Both the position numbers and the translations under genes were made by a program. Under the pieces are notes generated by a model, which made no database searches, was not told where the DNA came from, and worked only from the letters and a program-made list of their open reading frames with translations. A DNA stretch of 64,000 nucleotides. It comes from Bacteroidales bacterium (GTDB lineage Bacteria > Bacteroidota > Bacteroidia > Bacteroidales > ML635J-15). Below, piece after piece: positions 52,001 through 61,730 of the stretch. The stretch is taken from contig QKHS01000012.1 of assembly GCA_003249955.1 (NCBI GenBank), forward strand, positions 124,001-188,000, given 5' to 3'. Each line of letters begins with the position of its first letter. Positions within the stretch are counted from its first letter, which is position 1.

Positions 52001-54086
52001 CAGCAGCGGTACTGTAAACACATGGGAGTGGGCAAGCAGTCCGTCGTTTATAAATATTTTATCTTCCGGACAGACTCTTAATGCGTCGCCGCTTACCACT
52101 ACAGTTTACTACATAAGAGCGCGTGAGAATATCTGTAATACATTTCTTACAGAGAATGTAACGGTAAGTGTACATACATTTAGTTATAACATCGTTCCCG
52201 ACCAGATTATATGTCCCGGAAACAACACTCATCTTACAATAAATAATCAAAGTTCGTCTGATGTACTTTCGTATAACTGGCAACCAGCTTCACAGATAAT
52301 AAGCGGGCAGACTACAAATTCTCCTTTGGTAGGCCCATCTGTTCCGACAACATATTATGTTACAATTACCAATCAGATGGGTTGTACCACTACCGATAAT
52401 GTAAATGTTACATTAGACAACGTTCTGTTTAATTCTCCTGAGGTTACCGATAACCTGTGTTATGGCTATTGTAACGGCTCTGCAACTGTCAGTGCAAGCG
52501 GAATCCCGCCTTATTCATATTCGTGGAGTAACAGTAACAACAGCAGTACAGCCAATAATTTATGCGCCGATACTTATACAGTTACTGTCACTGACGGGAA
52601 TAACTGTACTGCTGAAACAACAGTTGTAGTGTCACAGCCTGAGCAATTGCTTGCAAACTTTATAAATGTTATTAATCCCCAATGTGACGGAATAGGATAC
52701 GGAACAGCAACTGTAAACCCTACAGGCGGAACTCCTCCATATTCTTATTTGTGGGCTTTCGGCGGAAATCAGGCTACCAACACCCAGTGTCTTGTCGGTA
52801 ATAATATTGTTTCCGTTACAGATGCCAATAATTGTCAGACAGTTCAGTCTGTAAATATGCCGTCACCATCTTCATTAACTTCAGTAGTTTCTTCAGTGCA
52901 AATGGTTTCATGTTATGGCTATTGTGACGGAAGTATTACAGTATCGGCATCTCTGGGAATGCCTCCCTACACATACAACTGGCCTGACGACATACACGGG
53001 GCAACAATAAATTCCCTCTGTCCCGGCCCATACACTGTTACAATAGTTGATGCAGAGAATTGCGTAAACCATCAGTATGTATATATTACACAACCGCTTC
53101 TTCTCGAAGCAGGATTGACGGTTTCTGCACCTATAAAATGTTTTGGCGAAACAGGAAACCTGTCATCACATGTAAGTGGCGGAACTTATCCGTACACATA
53201 CGAGTGGTCTGATGGTTCGTCTCTTGATGAGCTAACCGGAGTTTCTGACGGAACTTATCAGATCACTGTTACAGATGCGCATAACTGTGCTTCCGTTGCC
53301 GAAATTACTCTTGCAGAACCACCGCAACTGTTAATGGACACTACAATAAGAAATATGTTGTGTAAGCGTGTTTGTAATGGTCAGATTATGACTTTTGTCT
53401 CTGGAGGAACACCTCCGTATTATTACAACTGGTCCAATGAAACACATCAGAGTAATGCTCTTAATTTGTGTGCCGGCGAGTATAGCCTGCTTATGCATGA
53501 TGCAAATAATTGTGAAATCGCTCAGGATTTCGATATTGTAAATCTGGGCTATGTTCCCGATCTTGAAGTAAGTGCAAGTACTTATGAGATATTTGCAGGA
53601 GAACAGATCGCATTATTAGCATATTCGTCACAAAACGGAACATACTCATGGGATAACTCTTCGTTCCTTAACAACGATCAGATCCCGAATCCTGTAGCAA
53701 CTCCCGAAGACAGCATTACTTTCGAGGTAGTTTTCCGTGACGAAAACGGCTGTACAAATTCTGATACAGTTTATATTAAAGTTAAGGAAGTTATTTGTAA
53801 AGATCCTTATATTTTTGTTCCTAATGCATTTACTCCTAATTCGGATGGTAATAATGATTATTTTAAACCATATTACCCGCTAAATCTTGTAACAGAAGTC
53901 TATTTCGCAGTTTTTGACCGTTGGGGAGGGGTGATTTTTGAAACTTCAGATATTGACGACCGTGGTTGGGACGGAACTTATCAGGGAGAAAAAATTCCTA
54001 CCGATGTCTATGTATATATGCTCAGGGCAAGATGCCTTAACGGAGAAGAGTATAATCACAAGGGAAATGTTACACTTTTGAGATAG
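49059..54086 (+). CDS. Large surface protein with beta-propeller, PKD and SprB-type repeats and type B T9SS domain
   Basis: A 1675-residue protein with a signal peptide (ending HAFGQ) and an N-terminal DUF7948-like domain (about 25-250, ENKGQWHENVLYK). Next come SBBP beta-propeller repeats (250-800: AYQTVFAGGDS, LGGSGGQEMPHS, YLGGSMDDAIFS), a PKD domain (about 805-880, WDFGDGSPTSTVYNPSHTY), Ig-like modules, and SprB-like repeats (about 1130-1500, CYGYCNGSATVSASGIPPYSYSW). It ends with a gliding-motility-associated, type B sorting domain (about 1590-1675, VPNAFTPNSDGNNDYF to KGNVTLLR). SprB repeats suggest an adhesin moved along the surface; the organism's motility is unknown. Confidence 0.92.
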   Translation: MRNKLSYLFAFVFLILFVLPHAFGQYEYIENKGQWHENVLYKLNLNDGALFLENNCVTYNFINPGELNYSTAHHGAEGQSHSLLRAAHAYKIFFRGANKKPQIYAENSASDYENYFIGKDPSKWASGVKKYKKVVYQELYQAIDLIYHGGSAGIKYDFVVHPGADYHDIDLEYVGADMLFIEDGNLVISTTVNVLRELKPYAYQIFGNDTVEVACNYVLKKNRLGFEFPQSYDKSKDIVIDPSLVFSTYTGSTADNWGFTATWDYDDNVYSGGIVFAIGYPVSTGAYQVNFAGGTAPIPGSSYYAGGCDVGIIKYNENGTSRLFATYLGGSGGQEMPHSLVVNELNELVIMGTTGSDDFPVTAGAYQTVFAGGDSVVYDNVISFADGVDVFVSKLSEDGTQLLGSTYAGGSGNDGLNYRPHYSYPDPVTGINYVSMHGNDSLYFNYGDGARGEVIVDFKNMIYVGTNTFSTDFPAGINPGYQTTSGGLQDGIVFKFNASLTQMLWSSYLGGSMDDAIFSLGLSNTEEVMVAGGTVSHNFPVTSGSYNTTHNGGPTDAFVSKLNMDGNSLIASTYFGSGSFDNAYFVRTDREDNVFICGQTKSGGSTLIQNAAYSVPNSGQFITKFTPDLSSVVWSTKFGSGNGRPNISITAFAVDVCDRVYLSGWGREWVYSYYNAQGNYYTWTDQYGTKGMPVTADAIQNTTDGQDFYVLVLSEDASQLEYASFFGEVHYTSCGYSGHDHVDGGTSRFDKKGHIIQSVCASCGGCQQFPTAPNPGTWSTTNHSTNCNNAVFKIRIIENLAQANFDPEPVGCAPYAVTFNNTSQGTTFLWDFGDGSPTSTVYNPSHTYTSGGEFTVSLIVGDPLSCNFYDTIQRVITVIEPGENELPDIQICPGQSTIIGPSGDYPAGTSFSWVAGTNLNSYSIQNPVASPSQTTDYLLVATGVCVDSAWQRVVVYQPDIDLFAFSDTTICPGGTANLYATSSGTVNTWEWASSPSFINILSSGQTLNASPLTTTVYYIRARENICNTFLTENVTVSVHTFSYNIVPDQIICPGNNTHLTINNQSSSDVLSYNWQPASQIISGQTTNSPLVGPSVPTTYYVTITNQMGCTTTDNVNVTLDNVLFNSPEVTDNLCYGYCNGSATVSASGIPPYSYSWSNSNNSSTANNLCADTYTVTVTDGNNCTAETTVVVSQPEQLLANFINVINPQCDGIGYGTATVNPTGGTPPYSYLWAFGGNQATNTQCLVGNNIVSVTDANNCQTVQSVNMPSPSSLTSVVSSVQMVSCYGYCDGSITVSASLGMPPYTYNWPDDIHGATINSLCPGPYTVTIVDAENCVNHQYVYITQPLLLEAGLTVSAPIKCFGETGNLSSHVSGGTYPYTYEWSDGSSLDELTGVSDGTYQITVTDAHNCASVAEITLAEPPQLLMDTTIRNMLCKRVCNGQIMTFVSGGTPPYYYNWSNETHQSNALNLCAGEYSLLMHDANNCEIAQDFDIVNLGYVPDLEVSASTYEIFAGEQIALLAYSSQNGTYSWDNSSFLNNDQIPNPVATPEDSITFEVVFRDENGCTNSDTVYIKVKEVICKDPYIFVPNAFTPNSDGNNDYFKPYYPLNLVTEVYFAVFDRWGGVIFETSDIDDRGWDGTYQGEKIPTDVYVYMLRARCLNGEEYNHKGNVTLLR

Positions 54087-54132
54087 GGTATTGGTTTAAC
54101 AATTCATCAGTTAATATATCTAAATGTAAAAC

Positions 54133-54220
54133 TTCTTAACCGTTGAACTGATGAACAGAGGAATCATTAAACTGATAAACTGATGAATCGTCAAACTGCA
54201 GAACTGTTAAACTGTTTACA
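54133..54220. repeat. Degenerate repeat of aactgat / aactgtt words
   Basis: About seven copies of aactg-containing words (aactgatgaac, aactgataaactgatgaatc, aactgttaaactgttt) lie between the surface-protein stop and the valS promoter. It belongs to the same word family as 26617-26668. Confidence 0.65.
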
Positions 54221-54249
54221 TCCGTTTTTGATTAATTCATAAAAATCAC

Positions 54250-54257
54250 TATTTTTG
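54250..54257 (+). promoter_or_regulatory. Bacteroidota -7 element (tatttttg)
   Basis: This matches TAnnTTTG and lies 31 bases before the valS ATG, the same distance as at ffh. Confidence 0.6.
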
Positions 54258-54288
54258 CACACTTATTTAAAAACACATTTTTTTATTT

Positions 54289-56916
54289 ATGGAATTAGCT
54301 GCAAAATACGAATCCGGCGCGATTGAGAAGAAATGGTACCAGTATTGGCTTGATAAAAAATATTTTCATTCTGTTCCCGACAGCAGGGAGCCTTATGTAA
54401 ATGTGATTCCTCCGCCAAATGTTACCGGAGTCTTACACATGGGACACATGTTGAATAATACAATTCAGGATGTATTGGTGCGCCGTGCACGTATGCTTGG
54501 TAAAAATGCAGTCTGGATTCCGGGAACCGACCATGCATCTATTGCTACAGAAGCAAGAGTTGTTGCAAAACTTAAAGCCGAAGGAATAGATAAAAGTTCT
54601 CTTACCCGTGATGAGTTTCTTAATCATGCCTGGGAGTGGAAAGAGAAACACGGCGGGATTATTCTCGATCAGTTAAAAAAACTCGGGGCATCCTGCGATT
54701 GGGACAGAACCTGCTTTACAATGGATGAAATTCGCTCAGACTCTGTTATACGTGTTTTTGTGGATCTTTATAGTAAAGGACTGATTTATCGTGGCGTCCG
54801 CATGGTTAACTGGGACCCTGAAGCAAAAACAGCCGTTTCGGACGAAGAAGTTGTTTATACCGAAGAAAACAGCAAATTATATTATGTAAAATATCAGATA
54901 GAGGGAGAAAAATCGTTTGTAACTATTGCAACAACACGTCCTGAGACAATTCTCGGAGATACTGCTGTTTGTGTAAATCCAAACGACCCGCGTTTTGCTC
55001 ACTTGAAAGGCAAAAGTGTTATTGTTCCTATGGTTGACCGGGTTGTCCCTGTTATTTTTGACGAATATGTAGATATGGAATTCGGAACAGGTTGCCTTAA
55101 AATTACTCCTGCTCACGATATTAATGACTATGAAATAGGGATAAGACATAATCTGCCGTCGATAGATATTTTTAACGATAACGGAACTTTGAGCGAGGCT
55201 GCCGGACTGTTTGTAGGAGAGGACAGGTTTAAAGCCCGTGATTTAGCTGTTGAAGAATTGAAAAAGCTTGAAGTAATCGATAAAATTGAGGATTATAACA
55301 ATAAAGTCGGACGCTCTGAACGTACCAGTTCTGTAATTGAACCAAAACTTTCAATGCAATGGTTCCTGAAAATGGAAGATCTTGCAAAACCGGCAATTGA
55401 AGCAGTGGAAAGCGGCGAAGTAAACATTATTCCTGCAAAATACAAAAATACATACCGTCATTGGATGGAAAATGTCCGTGATTGGTGTATCAGCCGTCAA
55501 TTGTGGTGGGGACATCGCATTCCGGCATATTATTTACCCGGCTCAAACGAGTATGTTGTTGCTGAATCCGTTGAAGAAGCACTTGAAGCTGCAAAACAAA
55601 AAACCGGCAACAGCACATTGACAATAAGTGATTTGCGTCAGGAAGAAGACGTTTTGGATACATGGTTCTCATCATGGTTGTGGCCAGTTTCCGTTTTTGA
55701 CGGAATAATGAATCCTGAAAATCCTGATTTTAAATATTATTATCCGACAAATGATTTGGTTACAGCACCGGAAATTCTTTTCTTCTGGGTTGCACGTATG
55801 ATAATTGCAGGATACGAATATGCAGATAAAAAACCATTTTCAAATGTATATTTAACAGGTATTGTTCGTGACAAGCAAAGACGTAAAATGTCAAAATCAC
55901 TGGGTAATTCACCCGATCCGCTTGACTTAATTGACAAATACGGAGCAGATGGTGTAAGAGTAGGTATGTTATTCTGCTCGCCTGCAGGAGGTGATTTGCT
56001 TTATGACGATTCATTGCCGGAGCAGGGACGTAATTTTGCAAATAAAATATGGAATGCATTCCGTCTGGTTAAAAACTGGGAAGTAGATGCAAATATTCCT
56101 CAACCTGAGCACTCAAAAGTTGCAACCGAATGGCTGGAAGCAAAATTAAACGAGACAATCAATCAACTTAACCAGCAATTTGATACTTTCCGTTTATCGG
56201 AGGCATTAATGACTGTATATAAATTATTCAGAGATGATTTCTCTGCATGGTATCTGGAAATTATAAAACCTGAATATCAGAAACCTATCGACAGGCTTAC
56301 ATACAACCAGACACTGGAGTTTTTCAAAAAACTGTCATTGCTGATTTCTCCGTTTATGCCGTTTATTACTGAAGAGTTGTGGCAATTCCTTAAAAATGAA
56401 AACGACGTAGAGTCAATTGTAATTGCAAAATGGCCGGAAGCAGGAGCTGAGAATGCTGATATACTCACAGCTTTTGAAGATGCTATGCAGGTTGTTACAA
56501 ATACAAGAACTGTCCGCCAGGAAAAGAATATTCCGCAGCGCGATAAACTAAGTATGAGCATTATCAAACACGGGGAATACAACGATTATTTCGATTCAGT
56601 TATCAAAAAACTTTGCAATCTTGAATCTATAGAGAGCATCGAAACCAAGCCTGATCTTGCAGCAGGTTTTATTGTTAAATCTCAGGAGTACTTTATCCCA
56701 ATCGGGAATCTGATTAATAAAGACGAAGAAATAAAAAAGCTGCAGGACGAACTTAAATATGCAGAAGGATTCTTAAGATCAGTTACAGGTAAGTTAAGCA
56801 ACGAGAAGTTTGTAAATAATGCTCCTCCTGCCGTAATAGAAATGGAACGCAAGAAGATGGCAGACGCAGAGTCTAAAATTTTAATATTAAAAGAGCAAAT
56901 AGAAAGTCTTAAATAA
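54289..56916 (+). CDS. valS: Valine--tRNA ligase
   Basis: ValS charges tRNA-Val, one isoacceptor of which is encoded at 7197-7271. The 875-residue protein has the class I signatures [15 protein letters not shown] (HIGH type) and [18 protein letters not shown] (KMSKS), the editing-domain threonine-rich segment [16 protein letters not shown] and the [18 protein letters not shown] segment. The C-terminal coiled coil (about 810-875) ends the protein as usual. A strong terminator follows. Confidence 0.98.
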   Translation: MELAAKYESGAIEKKWYQYWLDKKYFHSVPDSREPYVNVIPPPNVTGVLHMGHMLNNTIQDVLVRRARMLGKNAVWIPGTDHASIATEARVVAKLKAEGIDKSSLTRDEFLNHAWEWKEKHGGIILDQLKKLGASCDWDRTCFTMDEIRSDSVIRVFVDLYSKGLIYRGVRMVNWDPEAKTAVSDEEVVYTEENSKLYYVKYQIEGEKSFVTIATTRPETILGDTAVCVNPNDPRFAHLKGKSVIVPMVDRVVPVIFDEYVDMEFGTGCLKITPAHDINDYEIGIRHNLPSIDIFNDNGTLSEAAGLFVGEDRFKARDLAVEELKKLEVIDKIEDYNNKVGRSERTSSVIEPKLSMQWFLKMEDLAKPAIEAVESGEVNIIPAKYKNTYRHWMENVRDWCISRQLWWGHRIPAYYLPGSNEYVVAESVEEALEAAKQKTGNSTLTISDLRQEEDVLDTWFSSWLWPVSVFDGIMNPENPDFKYYYPTNDLVTAPEILFFWVARMIIAGYEYADKKPFSNVYLTGIVRDKQRRKMSKSLGNSPDPLDLIDKYGADGVRVGMLFCSPAGGDLLYDDSLPEQGRNFANKIWNAFRLVKNWEVDANIPQPEHSKVATEWLEAKLNETINQLNQQFDTFRLSEALMTVYKLFRDDFSAWYLEIIKPEYQKPIDRLTYNQTLEFFKKLSLLISPFMPFITEELWQFLKNENDVESIVIAKWPEAGAENADILTAFEDAMQVVTNTRTVRQEKNIPQRDKLSMSIIKHGEYNDYFDSVIKKLCNLESIESIETKPDLAAGFIVKSQEYFIPIGNLINKDEEIKKLQDELKYAEGFLRSVTGKLSNEKFVNNAPPAVIEMERKKMADAESKILILKEQIESLK

Positions 56917-56948
56917 AAAAAATGCCCGGATATCCGGGCATTTTTTTT
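56915..56948 (+). terminator. Terminator of valS
   Basis: The perfect 20-bp palindrome atgcccgg-atat-ccgggcat at 56922-56941 is followed by a T-run. An A-run precedes it, so it may also act on the minus strand. Confidence 0.93.
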
Positions 56949-56962
56949 GGAATAAATTTTGA

Positions 56963-56970
56963 TATATTTG
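56963..56970 (+). promoter_or_regulatory. Bacteroidota -7 element (tatatttg)
   Basis: This matches TAnnTTTG. It precedes the start codon at 57036 by 66 bases, so the leader is longer than usual here. Confidence 0.5.
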
Positions 56971-57035
56971 CCGCCTGAAAATCTGAGGTTAATTGATTTT
57001 GAATTTTTTATTAGAGCAATTTAAAAATTTATACC

Positions 57036-60000
57036 ATGAGAAAAATTTTATTTTCATTTTTAATTTTGTCTTTGTCAATCAGTGCATTTGCAATAAATAT
57101 CCCGACTCAAAGCAGCCCGGCAAACAGTGCAACTGATCAGGCTACAGGGGTTACGTTGTGGATAAATACTGTTTCTGGTGCAACAGAATACGATTACATG
57201 CTTGACACAGTAAACACATTTGATTCTCCTGCATTACGGTTAAAAACACACACCAGCTCTTACAGCGGCTGGACTCCTTACGACCTGTATTACGGACAAA
57301 CATATTACTGGAAAATAAGAGCCAGAAATGCAACAGAAACATCAGACTGGTCGTCAGTTTTTATGTTTACTACCAATTTACTTGGGGTAACACAAAGTAA
57401 TCCGGCCGACGGGGCAACCAATACCGGGACAGAACTTTCCTTATATGTAAATGTTTTAGCAGGTACCGAAAATGTTGATTACCAGTTAGATGTGGTTTCT
57501 ACTTTTGATTCGCCCGGATTAAGAGAATATACACATACCGGTTCATATAGCGGAAAAACAGTAAGTGACCTTGATTACGGACAAACTTACTATTGGCGTG
57601 CACGTGGCAGAAACGATTCGGATACATCTGTCTGGACATCAATACGGTCATTTACAACAAATACTTCAGGTGTAACACAAAGCACCCCTGCTGACGGAGC
57701 AACAAATACCGGAACAAGTCTTTCATTGTACGTAAATATCGTTTCAGGTACCGGTAATGTTGATTATCAGTTGGATGTGGTTCCTACTTTTGATTCACCT
57801 GAATTAACCGAATATACTCATACAAATTCATATTCAGGAAAGACTGTATATGGACTCGATTATGGCCGGACATATTACTGGCGCGTACGTGGCCGCAATG
57901 TAAATGACACCTCCGTATGGACCGGTTACAGATCGTTTACAACAAACGGATTGGGTGCAACCCAGAGTACTCCTGCCGACGGGGCAACAAATACCGGCAC
58001 AGGACTTACATTGTATGTTAATATAGTAAGCGGGACAGATAATGTTGATTACCAGTTGGATACAAGTGCCAATTTTAATTCTGCGGAACTCCGGGAATAC
58101 ACACATAACAATTCATACTCGGGGCAAAATATCTCGGGGCTTGATTACGGTCAGACATATTACTGGCGCATTCGTGGCCGCAATGTAAATGACACCTCCG
58201 TATGGACCGGTTACAGATCGTTTACAACAAACGGATTTGGGGCAACCCAGAGCAGTCCTTCTGACGGAGCAACAAATACCGGCACTTCCCCTACATTGTA
58301 TGTTAATATAGTAAGCGGAACAGATAATGTTGATTATCAGTTAGATACAAGTTCCAATTTTAATTCTCCTGAACTTCAGGAATATACACACAATAATTCA
58401 TATTCAGGAAAAAACATCTATGGACTTGATTATGGACAGACGTATTACTGGCGTGTACGTGGCCGGAATGCAAATGATACCTCGGTATGGACAGCTTACA
58501 GATCGTTTACAACAAACGGACTTGGTGTGACCCAGAGCAGTCCTTCTGACGGTGCGGTAAATACCGGTACCAGTCTTACAATGTATGTTAATCTGGTAAG
58601 CGGAACGGAAAATGTTGATTACCAGTTAGATACAAGTGCCGGTTTTAATTCCCCGGGACTTCTGGAATATACGCACACCAGTTCATATTCGGGTAAAACA
58701 GTTTCGGATTTGTTTTACGGACAGACATATTACTGGCGTGTTCGTGGCCGCAATGCAAACGATACATCTGCATGGACCTCTGCCCGGTCATTTACCACAA
58801 ATGCATACGGGGCAAATCAAACTTCTCCTTCTTCAGGAGCAACTGGAAGGCCTGTGAATCTCACTTTGTATCTCAGTTTAATAACCGGTTCCGAAAATGC
58901 AGATTATCAGTTGGATACAACTGCCGGTTTTAATTCACCGCTTTTAACAGAAAAAACACATTCAAATTCATATTCAAGTCAGAGCTTTACCGGTTTGAGA
59001 TATGGACAGGAATATTTCTGGAGAGTCCGCGGACGAAACGACAACGATACATCATTATGGTCGTCAGTATGGACATTTACTACAGGCTATGAACTTGTTA
59101 ATGCTCCGGTTTTAACAGCACCTCACAATGACAGCATAAATGTGCCTTATGTGTCTTTTAACATAATATGGAATACTTTGGCAGATGTTACAAACTATCA
59201 GTACCAGATAAGTACAAATTCAGGTTTTACCGGAATTATACGTTCCGGGAATACTTCACTTACATTCAGAAACATAACAGCCCTAACACCAGCAACTACT
59301 TATTACTGGAGAGTTCGTGGCGAAAATGTCAACGGCTATTCACCCTGGTCAGAAGTCTGGACTTTTACAACAGAAAGTGCGGAACTTACAGCTCCTGTAC
59401 AGGTTTCACCTTCAGACGGAGCAGTTTCCCAGCCTGTTGATATTGTACTTAACTGGAACGAAGTTTTCGGAGCTAATACATATACCGTTATGATAGCAGG
59501 AGATGCCGGATTTACTTTGGGTTCAAGCAGTTTTGTAACCTCTGATACCGAATATGCAGTAAACGGACTGTCCGAAAACTTTACATATTACTGGAAAGTA
59601 CAGGCAGGTGACGGAACTGTTCAAAGCCCATGGTCAGAAGTCTGGAGTTTTACAACACAAGGCGCAGAGCTTACAGCCCCGATACAGGTTTCACCTTCAG
59701 ACGGAGCAGTTTCCCAGCCTGTTGATATTGTACTGGACTGGAATGAAGTTTCCGGAGCCAATACATATACCGTTATGATAGCCGGAGATTCCGATTTTAC
59801 AGCAGGAGTAAACAGTTTTGCAACATCAGATACCGAATATGCAGTAAACGGACTGTCTGAAAATTTTACATATTACTGGAAAGTACAGGCAAGTGACGGA
59901 AATATTGAAAGTCCATGGTCTGAAGTGTGGAGTTTTACAACTATAAATACAACTCCGCATCTTGATGCCCCGGTGTTGATTTCACCTGCAGACGGTGCAA

Positions 60001-60497
60001 CCGGTGTAAACTTTGTTAGTACAGGCTTTGAATGGTCTGCTGTTGACGGTGCTGACACTTATACAATTCAGGTTTCTGAAAATAACGCTTTTTCTGTAAT
60101 TTTTTCTGAACAAGTTACTACATCAACAACAATAAATATTTCAGATCTTAATTGCAACACACAATATTTCTGGCGGGTTAAAGCTGTAAACACTCTTACA
60201 GAAAGCGAATGGTCTGATGTTTTTGATTTTATTACAGATGTATGCTCAGATATTTCAGTATTTACAGAAAACAAATCAGAAATTTATCCCAATCCGGCAT
60301 CAGATGTTATTTATATCGGATCAGGCTCAGGCAGTGATGATATAATTGAAATTTATGATGCAGGCTCAAAAATGGTATTCTCAGGAACATTGCGGAAACA
60401 GGCAATTGATATAAGCAAGCTTAATCCCGGGTTGTATTTTGTAAGTTTTACAAATGAAAACGGACAAAAACAGATAAGGAAATTTGTTAAGGAATAA
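57036..60497 (+). CDS. Repeat-built FN3-type surface protein with T9SS sorting domain
   Basis: An 1153-residue protein with a signal peptide (ending ISAFA, residue 19). It contains seven copies of a 95-residue module (about 22-686; each has VDYQLDT, EYTHT.SYSGK and YGQTYYWRVRGRN), one divergent FN3-like module, and two copies of a second 95-residue module (about 782-971, QVSPSDGAVSQPVDIVL). A last FN3-like module follows, then a type A sorting domain (IYPNPASDVIYI to KFVKE). These are beta-sandwich domains of the fibronectin type III kind, often used for adhesion or as rigid stalks between active domains. No enzyme domain is present, so it is probably an adhesin or matrix protein. Confidence 0.9.
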   Translation: MRKILFSFLILSLSISAFAINIPTQSSPANSATDQATGVTLWINTVSGATEYDYMLDTVNTFDSPALRLKTHTSSYSGWTPYDLYYGQTYYWKIRARNATETSDWSSVFMFTTNLLGVTQSNPADGATNTGTELSLYVNVLAGTENVDYQLDVVSTFDSPGLREYTHTGSYSGKTVSDLDYGQTYYWRARGRNDSDTSVWTSIRSFTTNTSGVTQSTPADGATNTGTSLSLYVNIVSGTGNVDYQLDVVPTFDSPELTEYTHTNSYSGKTVYGLDYGRTYYWRVRGRNVNDTSVWTGYRSFTTNGLGATQSTPADGATNTGTGLTLYVNIVSGTDNVDYQLDTSANFNSAELREYTHNNSYSGQNISGLDYGQTYYWRIRGRNVNDTSVWTGYRSFTTNGFGATQSSPSDGATNTGTSPTLYVNIVSGTDNVDYQLDTSSNFNSPELQEYTHNNSYSGKNIYGLDYGQTYYWRVRGRNANDTSVWTAYRSFTTNGLGVTQSSPSDGAVNTGTSLTMYVNLVSGTENVDYQLDTSAGFNSPGLLEYTHTSSYSGKTVSDLFYGQTYYWRVRGRNANDTSAWTSARSFTTNAYGANQTSPSSGATGRPVNLTLYLSLITGSENADYQLDTTAGFNSPLLTEKTHSNSYSSQSFTGLRYGQEYFWRVRGRNDNDTSLWSSVWTFTTGYELVNAPVLTAPHNDSINVPYVSFNIIWNTLADVTNYQYQISTNSGFTGIIRSGNTSLTFRNITALTPATTYYWRVRGENVNGYSPWSEVWTFTTESAELTAPVQVSPSDGAVSQPVDIVLNWNEVFGANTYTVMIAGDAGFTLGSSSFVTSDTEYAVNGLSENFTYYWKVQAGDGTVQSPWSEVWSFTTQGAELTAPIQVSPSDGAVSQPVDIVLDWNEVSGANTYTVMIAGDSDFTAGVNSFATSDTEYAVNGLSENFTYYWKVQASDGNIESPWSEVWSFTTINTTPHLDAPVLISPADGATGVNFVSTGFEWSAVDGADTYTIQVSENNAFSVIFSEQVTTSTTINISDLNCNTQYFWRVKAVNTLTESEWSDVFDFITDVCSDISVFTENKSEIYPNPASDVIYIGSGSGSDDIIEIYDAGSKMVFSGTLRKQAIDISKLNPGLYFVSFTNENGQKQIRKFVKE
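57099..59093 (+). repeat. Seven 285-bp tandem repeats encoding FN3-like modules
   Basis: Corresponding gatt landmarks occur at 57192, 57477, 57762, 58047, 58332, 58617 and 58902, each exactly 285 bp apart. Central copies are more alike than the outer ones, as expected if unequal crossing over acts on the middle. Confidence 0.93.
59379..59948 (+). repeat. Two 285-bp tandem repeats of a different FN3-like module
   Basis: The word acggagcagtttcccagcct occurs near 59416 and again 285 bp later at 59701. The two copies are about 90% alike over the unit. The period equals that of the unrelated upstream array, so both module types are 95 residues long. Confidence 0.88.
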
Positions 60498-60499
60498 AT

Positions 60500-60541
60500 A
60501 AAAAAGAGGCTGTATAAAGTATTTTATGCAGTCTCTTTTTT
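60500..60541. terminator. Terminator between convergent genes
   Basis: A 15-bp stem with three G-T pairs (aaaaagaggctgtat with 60526-60540) and a 10-base loop has A-runs and T-runs on either side. It serves the surface-protein gene (+) and possibly adk (-). Confidence 0.78.
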
Positions 60542-60555
60542 CCTTTTTTTATTTC

Positions 60556-61728
60556 CTACTTTCTTATCTCCTTAAACGCCTTTTCTATTGTTGTAGAAAT
60601 CTGTTCGTGTAAAGCATCCTCGTCAGTGTCCCCGTTAAAAGAGACCATTTTTCCCTGTTGTTTATAAAACTCAGCTACTTTGCAGCCACGTTGTTCAAAA
60701 ACTTCAAGCCGGTGAATTATAGTTTCAGGGTCCATATCGTATGTTCTGGCTTTATCTGTTTTAGAACGTGCAGTAAGACGTTTTAAAGACTGTAAAGTGG
60801 AGGTTTTAACTTCAACAACAACAGAAACAGATGTTTCCAGTTTCTTCAACAGCCCGCCCAATATATAAGCCTGAACCAGAGTGGAAGGGAAGCCCTTAAA
60901 AATAAAACCTTTAATGTTTTTATGTTCGGAGATTTTCCTTTCAATTAATCTGATGGCAATATCATCTGGGACAATATCTCCGGTTTCGAGATAAGGTTGT
61001 GCTATTTTGCCAAGTTCCGTCTGGTCTGCAATTTCTTTGCGTATCATTTCTCCTGTAGAAACATACAAAAGGTTAAATCTTTTTGCCAGACGTTTTGCCT
61101 GTGTCCCTTTTCCTGCCCCGGGAGGGCCGAAGAAAACAACATTAAGCAAGGTTTGAGACAAAATTTCCTCAATTGTATCTGTAAGTCTTTCGAATACTTC
61201 ATCAATTGAGCCTATACCATCAATAGGATAGTAATTACCCTGTTGATCGTAAAAATCTATTACAGGAACAGTTTTGTTGTCATACTCGCGTAAACGGTTC
61301 TCAATAATTTCCTTTTTGTCGTCCGATCTGCTTTCTTTTTCGGCTCTTAGAATCATACGGCTTATAAGTTCCGGCTTTGGAACCTCAAGACTTAGCAAGC
61401 AAGACAATTTAGTGTTCATTTTTAACAATAATCCGTCGAGAATATAGGCCTGAGCATAAGTACGAGGAAAACCGTCAAACAGGATGCCGTTACTGTCAGA
61501 ATTTAATTTTATACTATTCTCGATAATCTGAACAATAGTTTCGTCACAAACCAGTCCTCCTTGCTCAATAACTGTTTTTGCCTGCATTCCGAGTGGCGTG
61601 CCTTCGGAAATTTCACGTCTTAAAATATCCCCTGTAGAAATGTAGGTAAGATTGTATTTTTCAGCAAGTTTTTTTGCCTGCGTTCCTTTTCCCGCTCCGG
61701 GAGGTCCGAATAATGCAATGTTTAACAT
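60556..61728 (-). CDS. adk: Tandem-domain adenylate kinase
   Basis: A 390-residue protein made of two adenylate kinase domains, where the usual enzyme has one of about 190. Domain 1 (1-190) has the P-loop GPPGAGKGT (8-16), the nucleoside site STGDILRREI (31-40), DGFPRT (85-90) and a short LID, and looks active. Domain 2 (193-390) keeps the P-loop (201-209) and STGEMIRKEI, but DGFPRT has become KGFPST (278-283), losing the substrate-contacting Asp and Arg. It is probably a degenerate or regulatory copy. It starts 2 bases after hpt, an order common in the phylum. Confidence 0.92.
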   Translation of the reverse strand: MLNIALFGPPGAGKGTQAKKLAEKYNLTYISTGDILRREISEGTPLGMQAKTVIEQGGLVCDETIVQIIENSIKLNSDSNGILFDGFPRTYAQAYILDGLLLKMNTKLSCLLSLEVPKPELISRMILRAEKESRSDDKKEIIENRLREYDNKTVPVIDFYDQQGNYYPIDGIGSIDEVFERLTDTIEEILSQTLLNVVFFGPPGAGKGTQAKRLAKRFNLLYVSTGEMIRKEIADQTELGKIAQPYLETGDIVPDDIAIRLIERKISEHKNIKGFIFKGFPSTLVQAYILGGLLKKLETSVSVVVEVKTSTLQSLKRLTARSKTDKARTYDMDPETIIHRLEVFEQRGCKVAEFYKQQGKMVSFNGDTDEDALHEQISTTIEKAFKEIRK

Positions 61729-61730
61729 AA

